Below, piece after piece: positions 1-11,369 of a DNA stretch of 64,000 nucleotides. The number at the start of each line of letters is the position of its first letter. Within the stretch, counting starts at the first letter, position 1. The notes beneath the pieces were generated by a model that was not told where the DNA came from, made no database searches, and saw nothing but the letters and a program-made list of their open reading frames with translations. This DNA is from Mesostigma viride. Its lineage: Eukaryota > Streptophyta > Mesostigmatophyceae > Mesostigmatales > Mesostigmataceae. The position numbers and the translations under genes were made by a program. The stretch is from assembly GCA_009746045.1 (NCBI GenBank), contig RPFO01001800.1:12501-76500 (forward strand). Reading direction: 5' to 3'.

Positions 1-56
1 CAACTTCCCATGCCCCCGTCGTGCATAAGCTCCCATCGCACTGTCCCCATTTGCTT

Positions 57-648
57 GTTCACCCTATGCTTCCCACCAGTGATGGTGCATCCTATACAGT
101 TTCTCCTATATAGTTTCTCATGATGAACGTGTTCACCCAATACTTCCCACAAGTGATGGTGCATCCTATACAGTTTCTCCTATATAGTTTCTCACGATGA
201 ACGTGTTCACCCTATGCTTCCCACCAGTGATGGTGCATCCTATACAGTTTCTCCTATATAGTTTCTCACGATGAACGTGTTCACCCTATGCTTCCCACCA
301 GTGATGGTGCATCCTATACAGTGTCTCCTATATAGTTTCTCATGGTGAACGTGTTCACCCTATGCTTCCCACAAGTGATGGTGCATCCTATACAGTGTCT
401 CCTATATAGTTTCTCATGGTGAACGTGTTCACCCTATACCTCCCACCAGTGATGGTGCATCCTATACAGTTTCTCCTATATAGTTTCTCATGGTGAACGT
501 GTTCACCCTATGCTTCCCACCAGTGATGGTGCATCCTATACAGTGTCTCCTATATAGTTTCTCACGATGAACGTGTTCACCCTATGCTTCCCACGAGTGA
601 TGGTGCATCCTATACAGTTTCTCCTATATGGTTTCTCACGATGAACGT
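57..648. repeat. 74-bp minisatellite, 8 copies
   Basis: Eight head-to-tail copies of a 74-bp unit that begins GTTCACCCTATGCTTCCCAC and contains CTCCTATATAGTTTCTCA. Unit starts fall every 74 bases (57, 131, 205, 279, 353, 427, 501, 575). Copies differ only by scattered substitutions (ACCAG/ACAAG, GTTTC/GTGTC), so the array is young or homogenised. It lies upstream of the first supported GT29 exon, in an intron or 5' flank. Open frames through it are repeat artefacts. Confidence 0.95.
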
Positions 649-887
649 TCCACTTTGCCCCCCCCCCCATCTTGCGGTCCCCGGCCTCACGGTGCTGGTC
701 GGCTTCCCGCCCGGCCCCTGGCACCACATGACAGGGACCCTGCTCAACTCCACGGTGCGTGTTGTGAGCCTTCCCCTCTGCCTTGCGTCGGCGCAATGCA
801 CATATGGGGCATTGTGGTTGCCATTGTGGATGTGCTGTCGATGTGCTTTCATTCTGTTCTATCCGCCGCCGTGATGTTACACCACAG

Positions 888-990
888 ATACCCCTACGGT
901 GCCACGAAACGTTATCCTGTAGTTGAGCAAACGTTGGAGCTGTTGCGTGGGTACCTGCTGGAATGTGGGTGGGCGTTTCTAACAAAAAGG
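888..990 (+). CDS. possible upstream exon of the GT29-like gene
   Basis: An open segment bounded by an acceptor (ACACCACAG) and a donor (AGG|GTAACC). It encodes RYPYGATKRYPVVEQTLELL followed by RGYLLECGWAFLTKR. It ends in phase 0, which fits the phase-0 start of the next exon at 1119. It starts needing two bases from an upstream exon, and none with the matching phase was found. The segment at about 670-754 has an open frame and a GTGCGT donor but the wrong phase and no AG acceptor. The peptide has no recognised motif. Confidence 0.35.
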
Positions 991-1012
991 GTAACCACGA
1001 CATCGTGAATCG

Positions 1013-1090
1013 TTGTGTGGCTTGCCTTGTCCTGTGGCCGGGCGCGTTGTGTGGCTTGCCTTGTCCTGTGGCCGGGCGCGTTGTGTGGCA
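1013..1090. repeat. 34-bp tandem repeat in intron
   Basis: Two full copies and a partial third of a 34-bp unit (TTGTGTGGCTTGCCTTGTCC...) at 1013-1046 and 1047-1080. They sit in the 128-bp intron immediately before the GT29 L-motif exon and may have displaced sequence belonging to that motif. Confidence 0.85.
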
Positions 1091-1118
1091 TCGGCCACTT
1101 GCCGTGCGGGGACACCAG

Positions 1119-3351
1119 TTTGGGGATGCGATCGACAGTCATGAGGCCGTGTGGCGCTTCAACAACGCGCGGACGCACAAGTTCGAGGAGCATGTAAGTC
1201 CGTACGCCAGCACCATTTCATCACTCGACTGTGCGCCTTGAACTCCATCGCTGGTCCGTGGTCAGCCTGTGGCGCATGCGTCACGTTACTTCCAAACACG
1301 GCGATCCAGACACCCGGAGGGAGGCAGTCATCAAAATCTCTCCCCATCATTTACCCCACATTGTGGGTAGCTCATTTATGTATCGCCACATTCAGGGCTG
1401 CCACTGTGGCACGGGGGGCCCTCTAGGCTCCGTGCGCATCTGGACTGTGTGCTGCATGTCAGCTGCGGAGATCGCTTCATTTCTCCCCCAAGTGGGGCGT
1501 TTGACCCTACACTCCCATCCCTCCGCTCCCTCCCCTCCCCTCCCCCGCCCTTCCTGCCCTTCCCTTCCCTCCGCCGGCCTCACCCTTTCCTCCCTCACCC
1601 ACCCACCCACCCACCCACCCACCATCCCTTCCCTCCCTCTTGGACCTCCCCTTCCAACCCCCACCCACGCACCCACCAGACGGGCAACCGGACCACCTTG
1701 CGCGTGCTCAACAACAAGTGGGCGGGGCAGTATGCGCTGCTACGCACACGCGCGAGGGACGGACGCGACTTCAGCCACCGGTTGCCGCTGGAGGCCGGCG
1801 TGACGTTGGTGGTAACGAGGGACGAGGGCGCGGCACGGGCGAAGCTTCTCGCGCACAAGGCGCTGCCACGCATCAACCGCACTGGCGACGCGGGGCTTCT
1901 CTGGGTCCCTGTGGGCACCGTGGAGGCTGCCCGCTCGCTGCTCCTTGCGTATAGTGACCGGTGAGTGGGAGCCGCACTGCTGTTTTTACAGTGACCGGTG
2001 AGTGGGAGACGCACCACTGTTTTCCCAATGTGCTGTTTTTCCCCAATCCGTTATTTCTTGTGCTCGGGTCTTTCCCAACAAGCAATTCCTTCACTATGGA
2101 CTTTTCTTGATCGCCCTTTTCTCTCACGTCGAATGACTTGTGCGTGTTGCTGGCTGGGGTCTTCTGGTCCCACAGCTGGACGCATCTTGGCCCCTAATCT
2201 CCCGATTCCCTTGCGGGCCATCCTTAGAAGTCATTCTTTTGGCGGCGATACCTGGATGTGGTCACCACGGGCATGTTGGCTGTGGCGCATGTGGTGATTA
2301 GGACGCAAGTTTCGCAAGTTTTCTACAACTGCTGACAGTGTGGGGCGTCTCGTCAGCTACTGAAATTTCGGAGGCCTTGTGTTATCGCACCTGTGTGTTC
2401 TAGTAAGCGGCGGTCTGAGTCACACTTGTGGCTTGCCAGGCCTCCATGCATGCACAACGGCTGGCTACGATGGTAGAGCCCAGCGTTTGTGTGCAATCAT
2501 GATCAGGAACCGTGGGGTGGCACGTTCAAGGTCCGTGGGGTGGCACGGCTGTAGTCTTCATCATCGCGCCTGTGCACACCCTGATATCCCTCACGGGTAG
2601 GAGGCCTCCTACCTCACTCGCCTCCATGTGACCGAACGGAGCTTTCCATGTTTTGTTCTGTTTGTAGATGTTTTGTTCCATAGTTAGAAGTTATGTTTTT
2701 TAATAATATTATTTCTTGTCTTGCTCAGCCATGCGATTCATCTTGTTAATCTTCCGCACCCTGCATTTCAGGTTGTTGTGCTCGGTATAATCATGTACCT
2801 CCACACACTTATATACACAGCCTGCCTCCAGGGACCTATCAGCATTCCGACAGGGGGCCGCCATGGCACCTCGGCTTTTTTTTTTTCCCCAACCATGGTC
2901 AACTTCATTAGCCACAAGGGTCACCTACCGACAACCACTGGTAGCTAGCTGTCACTATGTGATTGCCATCTCATGGGTATTGCCAACCATGGTCCAAGAC
3001 CTATGGAGTAATGTTGATGACATCTTACATGAATGACATCTAACGTGATGTTTATGACATCTTACGTGCATGCATCACCGCCATGGTGCCTGCAGATGGA
3101 CGAGCCGTCACTCCCCCTCCTTCCTGGCCGGCGCAGGACACACACCCTCCACAGGGTACCTGGCGGTCTACCTGGCGTCCCAGGTGTGCAGCCGGCTCAC
3201 GCTCTATGGATTTGGCCCCTCGTACGACCGCGGTGGCCACCCCCTGCCCACGCCGCTGCACTACCATGACGGTGACGCACAGAAGCTATTCAGTGGCCAC
3301 TCCTTCACGCGAGAGATGCTGCTGTACGAGGCGTGGGCACAGTCAGGCAAG
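1119..3351 (+). CDS. GT29 sialyltransferase-like protein (three linked exons, 5' end incomplete)
   Basis: Exons 1119-1193, 1680-1960 and 3096-3351, joined in phase 0 then phase 2, with GT-AG borders (GTAAGT, GTGAGT and GTGGGT donors). The first exon has the second half of the sialyl L-motif (IDSHEAVWRFN). The second begins TGNRTTLRVLN, matching the G-x-R-T-T stretch that follows the L-motif. The third holds the S-motif (PSTGYLAVYLASQVCSRLTL then YGF), an HY motif-III pair (PLHYHD) and the VS motif H-x4-E (HSFTRE). Family knowledge: GT29 enzymes are Golgi type II proteins that move sialic acid from CMP-sialic acid. Algal members are called sialyltransferase-like because donor and product are unproven. 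The VGNSG half of the L-motif and an N-terminal anchor were not found, so the gene is 5' incomplete or decayed. The intron at 1961-3095 is 1.1 kb with no gene seen in it. Confidence 0.8.
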
Positions 3352-3435
3352 GTGGGTGGAGGCTTCTTATATCCCACGTGGTGTCTTAAGTAGCACCTAA
3401 AGGGTCTATAGTATGGACTATAGTCTGGTGTCTAA

Positions 3436-3594
3436 AGTATGTGGCTTCTTATAACCCACGTGGTGTGTATAGTAGCACCTATATAAGTATGTGGCTTCTT
3501 ATAACCCACGTGGTGTGTAAAGTAGCACCTATATAAGTATGCGGCTTCCTATAACCCACGTGGTGTGTATATAGTAGCACCTATATAAGCATGT
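3436..3594. repeat. 50-bp tandem repeat, 3 copies
   Basis: Copies start at 3436, 3486 and 3536 (AGTATGTGGCTTCTTATAAC...), with a diverged partial copy near 3361. They follow directly on the donor of the last well-supported GT29 exon, so they are probably intronic. Confidence 0.9.
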
Positions 3595-3665
3595 GGCCAT
3601 GATCGTGCCTGCATGGACTGCCGCAACCATAGACAGGATGCTTGACCCTTGGCCACAAGGCTCAC

Positions 3666-3780
3666 TGGCTTCTCTGTTTTTTGCCTAGTGTTGCCTTGTA
3701 GGTTCAGTGGCTTCTCTAGTTTGTGCCTATTGTTGTCAAGTAGGTTCAGTGGCCTCTCTGGCTTGTGCCTGGTGTTGCAT
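3666..3780. repeat. 42-bp tandem repeat, about 2.7 copies
   Basis: Units beginning TGGCTTCTCT or TGGCCTCTCT at 3666, 3708 and 3750. It is separate in sequence from the 50-bp array just upstream. Confidence 0.85.
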
Positions 3781-4068
3781 ACTATCCTGGTAGCAACCAT
3801 GAGGACCAATTTTCTAAATGCAAGACACTAATTGAAAACAGCTGCATGCCGGAATGCTCTGTTTCTGGCATACGCCGCCCCTCCGGGCGCCACAGGTCAA
3901 AATGTGCCACTTTTTCCAAGGAAGGTGTGACCAGCACGACACACAGTGCGGGCTGGTCTCCTGACCCCAGGCAGTGGCGGCAAGCGGCTCGCAGAAGAGA
4001 CCCTTGAGACCACCATAGGGCCCGTCAGTAGCGTGGGTTTGCTACAGCCCCCGTTTTCTGCGTCGTAG

Positions 4069-4173
4069 GCTCGCGGAGAGGCAATCATGCGCTCAAAACG
4101 CAGAAGCGCCATCCATGGCAAGCTGCAGGCGAAGCTTAGGAACGTTTCCAAGCACGATGCCTTGGTGCTGGAG
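4069..4173 (+). CDS. possible 3' exon of the GT29-like gene
   Basis: A 35-codon open segment between an acceptor (GTCGTAG) and a good donor (GAG|GTATGTG). Both ends are phase 0, compatible with the phase-0 end of the exon at 3351. It encodes a basic peptide (MRSKRRSAIHGKLQAKLRN inside it) without family motifs. It could be the C-terminal tail of the GT29-like protein or an unrelated exon. No terminal exon or stop was identified after it. Confidence 0.35.
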
Positions 4174-4469
4174 GTATGTGAAGCGCCACATGATGCCGCT
4201 GCCTTCCCATGCAGCCCTCACCTCACCACCTCTACTTTCCAAGTAAAGGCCCAGGCGCAAGTTGCCCGCCCACATCACCTGTTTGGCTGCAGTCCTGTGC
4301 TGTACCCGTGTGTGGGACATGCATCCATGGTTTCATTTGTGTTTTAAGATGCATGCATCTATCCTGGCCCTTGTGTCAATCATAACTAGTGCACCAAACG
4401 TTGTCGAAAGGGCATTTGCAGCTGGTTGTATCCCGTCTGCTTCCTTGGCTCCCCACGTTGGGGTAGTGG

Positions 4470-4508
4470 TGTAGGGTGTAGGGTTTAGTTTAAACCCTAC
4501 ACCCTACA
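4470..4508. repeat. perfect 18-bp palindrome with telomere-like repeats
   Basis: Left arm TGTAGGGTGTAGGGTTTA (4470-4487), 3-bp spacer, exact reverse complement at 4491-4508. Each arm carries two G-rich TAGGG blocks, so it resembles degenerate telomeric repeats (TTTTAGGG in Chlamydomonas, TTTAGGG in many plants) joined head to head. Confidence 0.85.
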
Positions 4509-6240
4509 GTGAAGTGATAGCATCTCCTCGGCAATCCATCTGCTCGGCTGATGCCCCTTGCAGTGACTGGCCATTCCCCAACCTCACCATCGTTCTCTCG
4601 GTTTCCCGTTGTTGCTGGCATCCTTGGGCCAACACACCTGTTTCAGCCGTATATCTCGTTGATACACCTGTTGGGCTATGACGCCGGCTTGGACCAGTTG
4701 ATATGCCTTGTGCATGCTGCCATCTGTGCGGGTCGCTGCGTCTCTGTGCGCTCGGCTCCATGCAGGGTTCGATGCCAGTTGCAACGGACGGGGTGTCGCC
4801 TACACCCGCAAACAACAAGGCGCCTCCCTGGCCAAGAGGGAAGAGGCGTATTTATGCCCCCCCACCAGTGTTTTATATCACAAAAGGCTCCCTGATAACG
4901 GCACAGAATCATAGGAATCCAAGTGCTTGTGGATTTCTGAGTGAGGGTTGGCAAATGGACATGAGGCTTTACCATGAAGACGGCTGGCAGCTCATTATTG
5001 AGGGAGACACACCATGTCCCAAGTAGTGAAGTTGAGGATGCGAAGCGTAACAGTCTTACGTTGCAAGCATAAACCCCGCGCAACAGCATCAGCAACCAGA
5101 AGCTACTTGACTGCCGAGGTGAGAATCTAAACCTCGTGACAAGGAGTTCCAAGTTTGTTCTTGATTTGTATGGATGATGATGGTGTCGGTGATGCATCAT
5201 GGTGAAGCGCAACGCAGACCTATCCTGTCTTGTTCGTTCTTGTTGTGGCCCCCCCCCCCGCCTGTCACACTGGCGACCGTACGTGTGTGACATGCACCTG
5301 CCCCAACAACAGGATATCCTTGGTTGTCACACTTGAGCGATGTGCTGCTGTCCAACTTTTTTTGCAAGCCCACAAAGGGGAAGGCATGCATCGTTATCAG
5401 CGCTTCGTTTAGGCTTTTTTCCACAGGCCGCGCCGCGCCGGCAACTATTTCACAGGGCCGGTGGCCGGCGAATGCCGGCCAGTTGCTTCTACTATAACTT
5501 TGTTGACACGAGTTGAACATACTAAGCTTCCGCGGTGTACGTACGCATCCGCGGACACATCCCTAACAGTTCTAAACCGGCGTTGAGTTGAGTTGAGTTT
5601 ATTCCCGCGCCGGTGGTCCGACATGGGAATCAACTGTTGTTGTTGTTGTTGTTGTTGTTGTGTCCAACGCTGCACATGGGCAGCGAGGGAATAAACTCAA
5701 CTCAACTCAAAATGGGACTGCGGGTTCAGGCTCCGTTCGATGCTCACCAAATGGCGCAAAACGAACCAACAACTGTTCATCTAACGTTGTGAATCCTTAA
5801 TACCACTCGGGGAACATTCCCACGTATGTCGCGTCTCCTAGCAGAAGTACGTATTACAACAATATTGGCCGCGCCGGCCTGATCGATAAGGGCCATCCGT
5901 CCGGCCGGAGCCGCGCCGGGCACTTTTTTCCACAGCCGCATCCATCCGGATCCTTGGAACCGACTGTAAACGAAGCGCTGATCGTTATGCTTACCTTGTG
6001 AAGTCTAGGCCCTAGTGCTCAGTATACCATGGTGGAGCCTGCATATATGCATGCACAACCGTGCATGCCACGCCTGCATCTTCTTAATATGGGGTACATC
6101 CTTTCCCGCGAAGTTAGGTAGGAATTCTCTCACGTAGATTTTTTGGCTTGATTAATTGGATTGCCAAAGTCTTCAGACCCTATTGTTTCACAATTGTAAT
6201 CGGTTCATGGACCCAGTTGTAGTTAATCGATTAATTAGTC
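4509..6240. other. non-genic stretch with inverted-repeat debris
   Basis: No gene recognised. It includes a 16-bp inverted pair (ATCAGCGCTTCGTTTA at about 5396, its complement at about 5968) flanking GC-rich CCGCGCCGG blocks, which may be a small non-autonomous element of roughly 0.6 kb. The phrase CTTTTTTCCACAG also occurs near both ends, in direct orientation. The foldback repeat at 5583 sits inside. Confidence 0.4.
5583..5710. mobile_element. small foldback/MITE-like element
   Basis: Perfect 24-bp terminal inverted repeats at 5583-5606 and 5687-5710, built of TTGAG units plus TTTATTCCC. They enclose CGCGCCGGTGGTCCGACA and a (TTG)n microsatellite at about 5634-5661. A partial relative with the same TTCCCGCGCCGGTGGTCC core lies at about 25507-25550, so this is a repeat family. 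No coding capacity and no clear target-site duplication. Confidence 0.65.
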
Positions 6241-6246
6241 AATTAA

Positions 6247-6850
6247 CATTGCACACATTAAAAGCACGTAGACACACGACGCGTCATGTGGGTACCAATA
6301 AAGGAACCTTCAACCCCCATACACCACGAGAAGGACCTCGGGAGCTAGGGCGCCCTAGCTGAACTCTCATAGCCTCATGCACGTGGGCAGGCCACATGCA
6401 GGGGTCTCTCTGTGCATCATGGTGCAGGCCCACCTGTGGGTGCATGCAATACAACAGGAAGTATGTAGCAAAAGCATAGTGGGTGCAGTTTAAGGCTGCC
6501 CCATCGATTGTCCAGGGGCTTCGATAGGCTTGGATCTTTGCATGAGAGCTGCCATTCTGGGATAATATAATGGCCTATCGATCCCGCGGAGCCTGTAATA
6601 TGGAGGCAGGTGACGCGTAAAGATAGGTGGCCAGCAGACAGTAATGAAGGCCACCACCACCCAGTCGATGGGGCCTCCGCGTGTGCCTAAGTTTGGCATG
6701 CATAGCGATTTCGGGCCGTGGTGCCCGCAACCCTGTATAAGGAGGAACTAGACATAGCTACCACCACCCCATCCCATATTCATTTCCCTGAGGACTTACG
6801 CTCTTGTGGACGCAGTTACGTGTAAATTAGTTAATTAAATTCATCCCAGA
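6247..6850. repeat. LINE 3'-end-like dispersed repeat (copy 1)
   Basis: Two segments match sequence near the far end of the window. 6247-6330 (containing GTGGGTACCAATAAAGGAAC) is found reverse-complemented at about 57297-57365. 6600-6850 (containing CGGGCCGTGGTGCCCGCAAC, ending in an ATTAATTAAAT-rich tail) matches 57001-57240 directly. The A+T tail suggests a non-LTR retrotransposon 3' end or a SINE. Confidence 0.65.
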
Positions 6851-8030
6851 GCCTGCCGGTTTGGGGGGGCACACCCGGCCAGGGTACGTGTTGCACATGG
6901 TGCACATTATCGTCAGCTGAACATGCTATAACCGGCATGCCATTGCATGTGTGGCAAATCTTGATCATGATATCAATCACCCTTGTAGAAAACAACATGA
7001 AGATGTTGTTGAACGTCTATTACATGGAAACTTTAAAACTGACTGAGGCCTGTCATGTACGCCTGTTTACCAGACAAGCACATGACTACGTCACAGAGCG
7101 CGCAGACTACTGGTGCAAGTGCAGTACCGGCCAGATATATTGCTGCACAAGGCTCTCCAAGGCGTCAACGCTGCGCACCCGGATGTCGTGCTCCTCGCCT
7201 ATACATGGACGATATCCATGCCCTTGGCGCGGCCGACGCTGTGGTTGCCGCCCTGGCTGCCCTTGAAGTGGCCATGGCGGCCATCAACCTTCGGCTCACC
7301 CTCCCCAAGTGTGCAGTCTTTTCGCCCCAGGGGGACTGCTCTGGCTTCCCAGCGGCTATCCCGGGGGCATTGGCGCGGGCGCGTGGTTTCTCATGCCTGG
7401 GCGTCCCTGTGGGTGACCCTGACTTCGTCAAAGAGGAGCCTCGGGCCACCGTGGAACAGCGCGCCCACGTCCTCGAGACTTGGGCGCGCCTAGCAAGGAC
7501 CCCCAGACCAAAGGGCTCACTCCTGTGGTTTTGCGCCCACCCGCGGGTGGTTCACTGGCTCCGTGGCGCTCCCCCCCATGCACTTGGTGCGGCTTGCCGC
7601 GGAAGGCCACGACGAGCGCATTCCGGCCGCCTTGCAGGTGCTCCTGCCCGGCCCTATAGCCTGCCAGCTCCCTCCATGCGCTTGGCCACCCTCCCCTGCC
7701 GCATGGGCGCGCCGGGTGTGGGCTCACCCGCGCCGCCCGCCTCACCCCCGCCGCCTTCCTCGGCTCTGTTGCTCAGGCCTGGGCGGAGATCCGCCGGTTG
7801 GTCCCCGGCGCTGTCAGCGTCATTCCCGACTTGGTCACCCCATCCCCCTTCCCCTTTGTGCAGGCTGTGCAGGATTCTTACCTTGGGATCTAGCAGGCCT
7901 GCGACCTCGTCCGCCCCGCCCAGGCCGTCCACCGTTGCCTGCCCCGGGGCACGCCCGGCGTGTCCACTGTCGTCAGTCCCGTAGTGCACGACCTCCCCTC
8001 GGCCTGCGTTCATGAAAAACAACAAAAGAC

Positions 8031-9276
8031 GCAGTTTGGCGGATGCGCTCGGCCATGAAAACCCGTCTGCAGCTCAGGCTGCAGCTTCGCCAGGTCCGGC
8101 AGGCAGCAGTGACACTAGTCGTGCACTGCGGTGGTCGCCCAGCAACCTCCCGGGCTCAACGCCTCGCCCTCAGCATCGCCTGACCCTAAACGCGCCCGAC
8201 AAACAGGATGGTCTTCACGCCCCTCGATCAGAACCGCGCTTTCGGCCCCGGCCTTTCCAGGTCGATGATTACGACTGGGACAACATGCCTCCGACCGATG
8301 CTATGACATGCATCTTCTTCGGGGACTACGCCTCGCTTTACGACCTGTGCCTCCATCTCCACGACACCAATCGCCTCCTCACCCCGAACGGCATCCGCTG
8401 GGTTAACATCCACCTGCTTTTCGGGACCACCCGCCCCGAACTCCAGCATACCCTCCTCAATTCCCTCCTCAAGCGCTCCGATGGCTAGATCTGGGCTCCA
8501 TCCATCTCCGCCCCCACACTCCGTTCCATCCTGACGGAAGCCTTCCAGCAGCACGTGACCCCCCTTGCTGCCGACATAGCAGCAATCGGCGGCACGCTGA
8601 CTGCTGAACTTCCTCACATTTCCACGGTCGCCGCCGCCTCCACCTCCACCGCCGTTTCCGCCTTCACTGCCGACATCAAAGCCCAGCTCCTCGACCTCGA
8701 CCAACGCCTTCAAGCCACCGCCACCGCCCTTGAGAGCTTGCATGACACCGCCGGCCTCACCGCCCAGGCGGTGCAGGAAATCGCTGCCCAGCCGGCACCT
8801 GCTGGCCCGGCCAGTGATGTTCCCTCCACCTGGGCGGACTTGCTTAAGCATCATACCACCTCCACCACCTCCACCATCGCGGCACAACTCAAGCAACAAG
8901 CCCTCGACCTTCGCGAGGAGGCCGAGATCGACAAGCGGGGTCGAGCCTTCTCACGGCACTTAAGCGCGACATTCTTGCCCCCATGCAACTCACTGGTGAG
9001 CTGGACATGTCGGCTCGGTCCGCCTCCCCCGCGCGCGGGGTAAGGCTGGCCCGGCACCCGTGCTTCTCACCTTTAAGTCCATGGGGGACAAGCTGGCGTT
9101 CCTTATTAAATGCCGCAAGAAGCTCTCGGAGACTCGCTTCACGCTGGACGACGACTTGACCCTGGCCCAGCAACAGCGGCGACGCGAGCTATGGCCGACC
9201 TACCTTCAGCTCCGGCAGCGCGCAGCCGGGGGGAAGCCGGTGTACTGGAGGGGGGCGGTCATCCAGTTACGTTGAC
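8031..9276 (+). pseudogene. LINE ORF1-like protein, element A copy
   Basis: Reading frame with one in-frame TAG (8486-8488) and a frameshift near 8990. It starts RRSLADALGHENP, without the initiator seen in copy B. The middle (DLDQRLQ...DTAGLTAQAV) looks helical. The C-terminal region (DDDLTLAQQQRRRELWPTYL, then GKPVYWRGAVI) resembles the C-terminal domain of L1-type ORF1 RNA-binding proteins (R-x-x-LW-x-x-L-x-x-LR, then an aromatic/basic strand). That likeness is by eye only. It ends just before the insertion point of element B. Confidence 0.7.
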
Positions 9277-9374
9277 CACAAGCCATGGCCGGCCCCCCCT
9301 GCCACCTCAGACTAGGGAACCTATACCAGTAGTGTAGATTAGTCAGGCCTAGCCTAGCATGTGGCCCACGCGCA

Positions 9375-11369
9375 TTGAATTGAATTGAATTGAATTGAAT
9401 TGTAACATAACTCCGTTGGGAGTATATGTAGCACATAGCCCAGAGAAGGGGCATATGGCCTATCATACATTCTAAGCTGCTTCCTGCAAGGGTGGGAATG
9501 TAAACAACACTTGCTCTAGGTGCACTAGGGCACCTGCATCACCCAGAGTTTCAGGCAACATGCACCCAGCTAAGAGGAGCCTGTCATAGGTGGGGAAGAT
9601 CAGCACAGCTATACAAAGGCTAGGGCATGGCTTCTCAGCAGGGAGTGACCCCCTGCATGGGCACGGCATAATGCCAATAATTAAATGAAGCTAGGTATCA
9701 TCTGGAGGGTGGCTCACCATAGGCACACATGTACATGACTAAAAAGGCTAGGCCTCAGCTGGTATAGTGCCTGTAGTAGGCGGGCATGTACAAGGCCACT
9801 GTCTAACTATTCTACACTACTGCTGTATTCCCCTTGGCTGGGGCTGGAGTTGCTGGGGCCGCGGTGGTCGAGGGGGTCGCTTGCCAGGGCTTGTGGCCGA
9901 CGTAGATGGCCGCCCCCTTCCAGTACACCGGCTGGCCCGCCTTGGTCTGCCGGAGCTGGAGGTAGGTCGGCCATAGCTCCCGTCGCCGTTGTTGCTGTGC
10001 CAGGGTCAAGTCGTCGTCCACGGTGAAGTGAGTATTCTCGAGCCGCTTGCAGCGTCTGAGGAACGAAATCTTGTCCGCTGGGCTATCAAAGATGAGAAGA
10101 AGCGGAGGCGCCCCTGCCTTACCCCGCGCGCGGGGGAGGCGGTGGGCGGTCAGCTTGATCTCACCAAGAAGGCCCATGCGTGCAAGGATTTTGCTCTCAA
10201 ACGCACGTGCAAGCTTCTCGGAATTCTCACCTGCTTCCATGTCGAAGTTCTTGAGTATGGCGTTGAGGCTGCGCTTGGCGAGCTCGGCCTCCTCGCGGAG
10301 GTCATGCAAGCGTCTGCCGCTGGAGCTGGGCTGCGACGGCGGAGGTGGTGGAGGTGGTATGTTGCTTAAGCATGTCCGCCCAGGTCGTGATGGGAGGAGC
10401 ATCGCCGGCCAGGCCAGCCGGGGCTGGCTTGGCGGCAATGTCCTTCACTGCCTGGGCGGTGAGGCCTGCTGTGTTCTGCAAGACCTCGATAGCGATTGCA
10501 TTATCCTTGAGGCGCTGGTCGATGTCGCGGAGCTGGGCGGTGATGGAGTCGGTGGAGGCGGAGGGGGGGGGGGGTGGAGGCGAGGAGGGTGGCGGTGGCG
10601 GTGGGGATAGTGGGGAGCTCAGCAGCCAGCGTGCCGCCAAGTGCCGCCACATCTGCGGCAAGAGGGGTCACGTGCTGCTCGAAAGCTTCCTTGAGGAGGG
10701 TGCGGATGGTGGCTTCGGTGGGGAAGGTGGGGGGGGGCGGTGGGGAAGCCCAGATCTCGGATTCGGAGCGTCCAACAAGGGAGCAGAGGGCGAAGCGTTG
10801 AAGCCTGGGGCGAGGCATGCGGTGAATGATTGGGAGAGCCTCGGCGGGGTCGACAAGCTTGCCGTCACCAGGCCAGCGGCCACGGTTGTGGGACGTGAGG
10901 TACACGCACAGGGCTAGAAGCGAGGCGTGATTGCCGTAAAACACGTCTTCCATGAACCAACCGGGGCTGCGTTGCCAGAAGCCGGAGCTGTTGACGTCAA
11001 AGGAGGTCTCTTCCCAGGGCGGCTCAGCAGAGCGACTGCGCTTAGGTTCAGGCGATGCAGATGGCGAGGCGAGCCCGGAAGGCTGGGCGGGCACCAGTGC
11101 ACGACTAGTGTCACCGTTGCCATCTGGGCCGGTGGGCGAAGCTGCAGCCGAAGCTGCAGGCGGATTTTCATTGCCGAGCGCAGCCGCCAGGCTGCGTTGC
11201 GTCGAGAGGCGTTTGCTCATCGTATATTGCGTAATAGCTTTGGAAAATTATATCAGCATGTGCGTCGTAGAAAGACGCATCCATTGTGATATTTACGGCT
11301 AAATTCGGTGCTCAAACGTGAAAGTTATGAGCTCCGCCGTCAGCCATGGCTATCTCGTGGCTCGTGGCT
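9375..11369 (-). mobile_element. element B: near full-length ORF1-only LINE nested in element A
   Basis: A 2.0-kb element in reverse orientation with target-site duplication GCCCACGCGCA (9364-9374 and 11370-11380). On the minus strand it has a 149-bp 5' leader, ORF1 (11220 to 9812), a 3' UTR of about 400 bp and a (CAATT)n tail (about 9401-9375). The 3' UTR matches that of element A (shared CTCCCAACGGAG, GCCCCTTTCTC-like and CAGGGAG blocks) in opposite orientation. No reverse transcriptase is present, so it must have been mobilised in trans, as HAL1-type half-LINEs are. Confidence 0.85.
9812..11220 (-). pseudogene. LINE ORF1-like protein, element B copy
   Basis: Starts at ATG 11220 (MSKRLSTQRSLAAALGNENP). 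The frame then shifts twice, near a long G/C homopolymer at about 10560-10575 and near 10320; both could be real decay or sequencing error. Segments pair with copy A throughout: HVTPLAADVAALGGTLAAEL, then DIDQRL...NTAGLTAQAVKDIA, then DDDLTLAQQQRRRELWPTYL. It has an extra stretch absent from A (AILKNFDMEAGENSEKLARA, likely coiled) and ends in an Ala/Pro/Thr-rich tail. Presumed RNA-binding ORF1 protein of a non-LTR element. Confidence 0.7.

Noticed and set aside
584-874. Candidate exon at about 670-754 (GLTVLVGFPPGPWHHM)
   Set aside because: A GTGCGT donor exists, but no AG acceptor precedes it and no frame matches the phase needed by the exon at 888.
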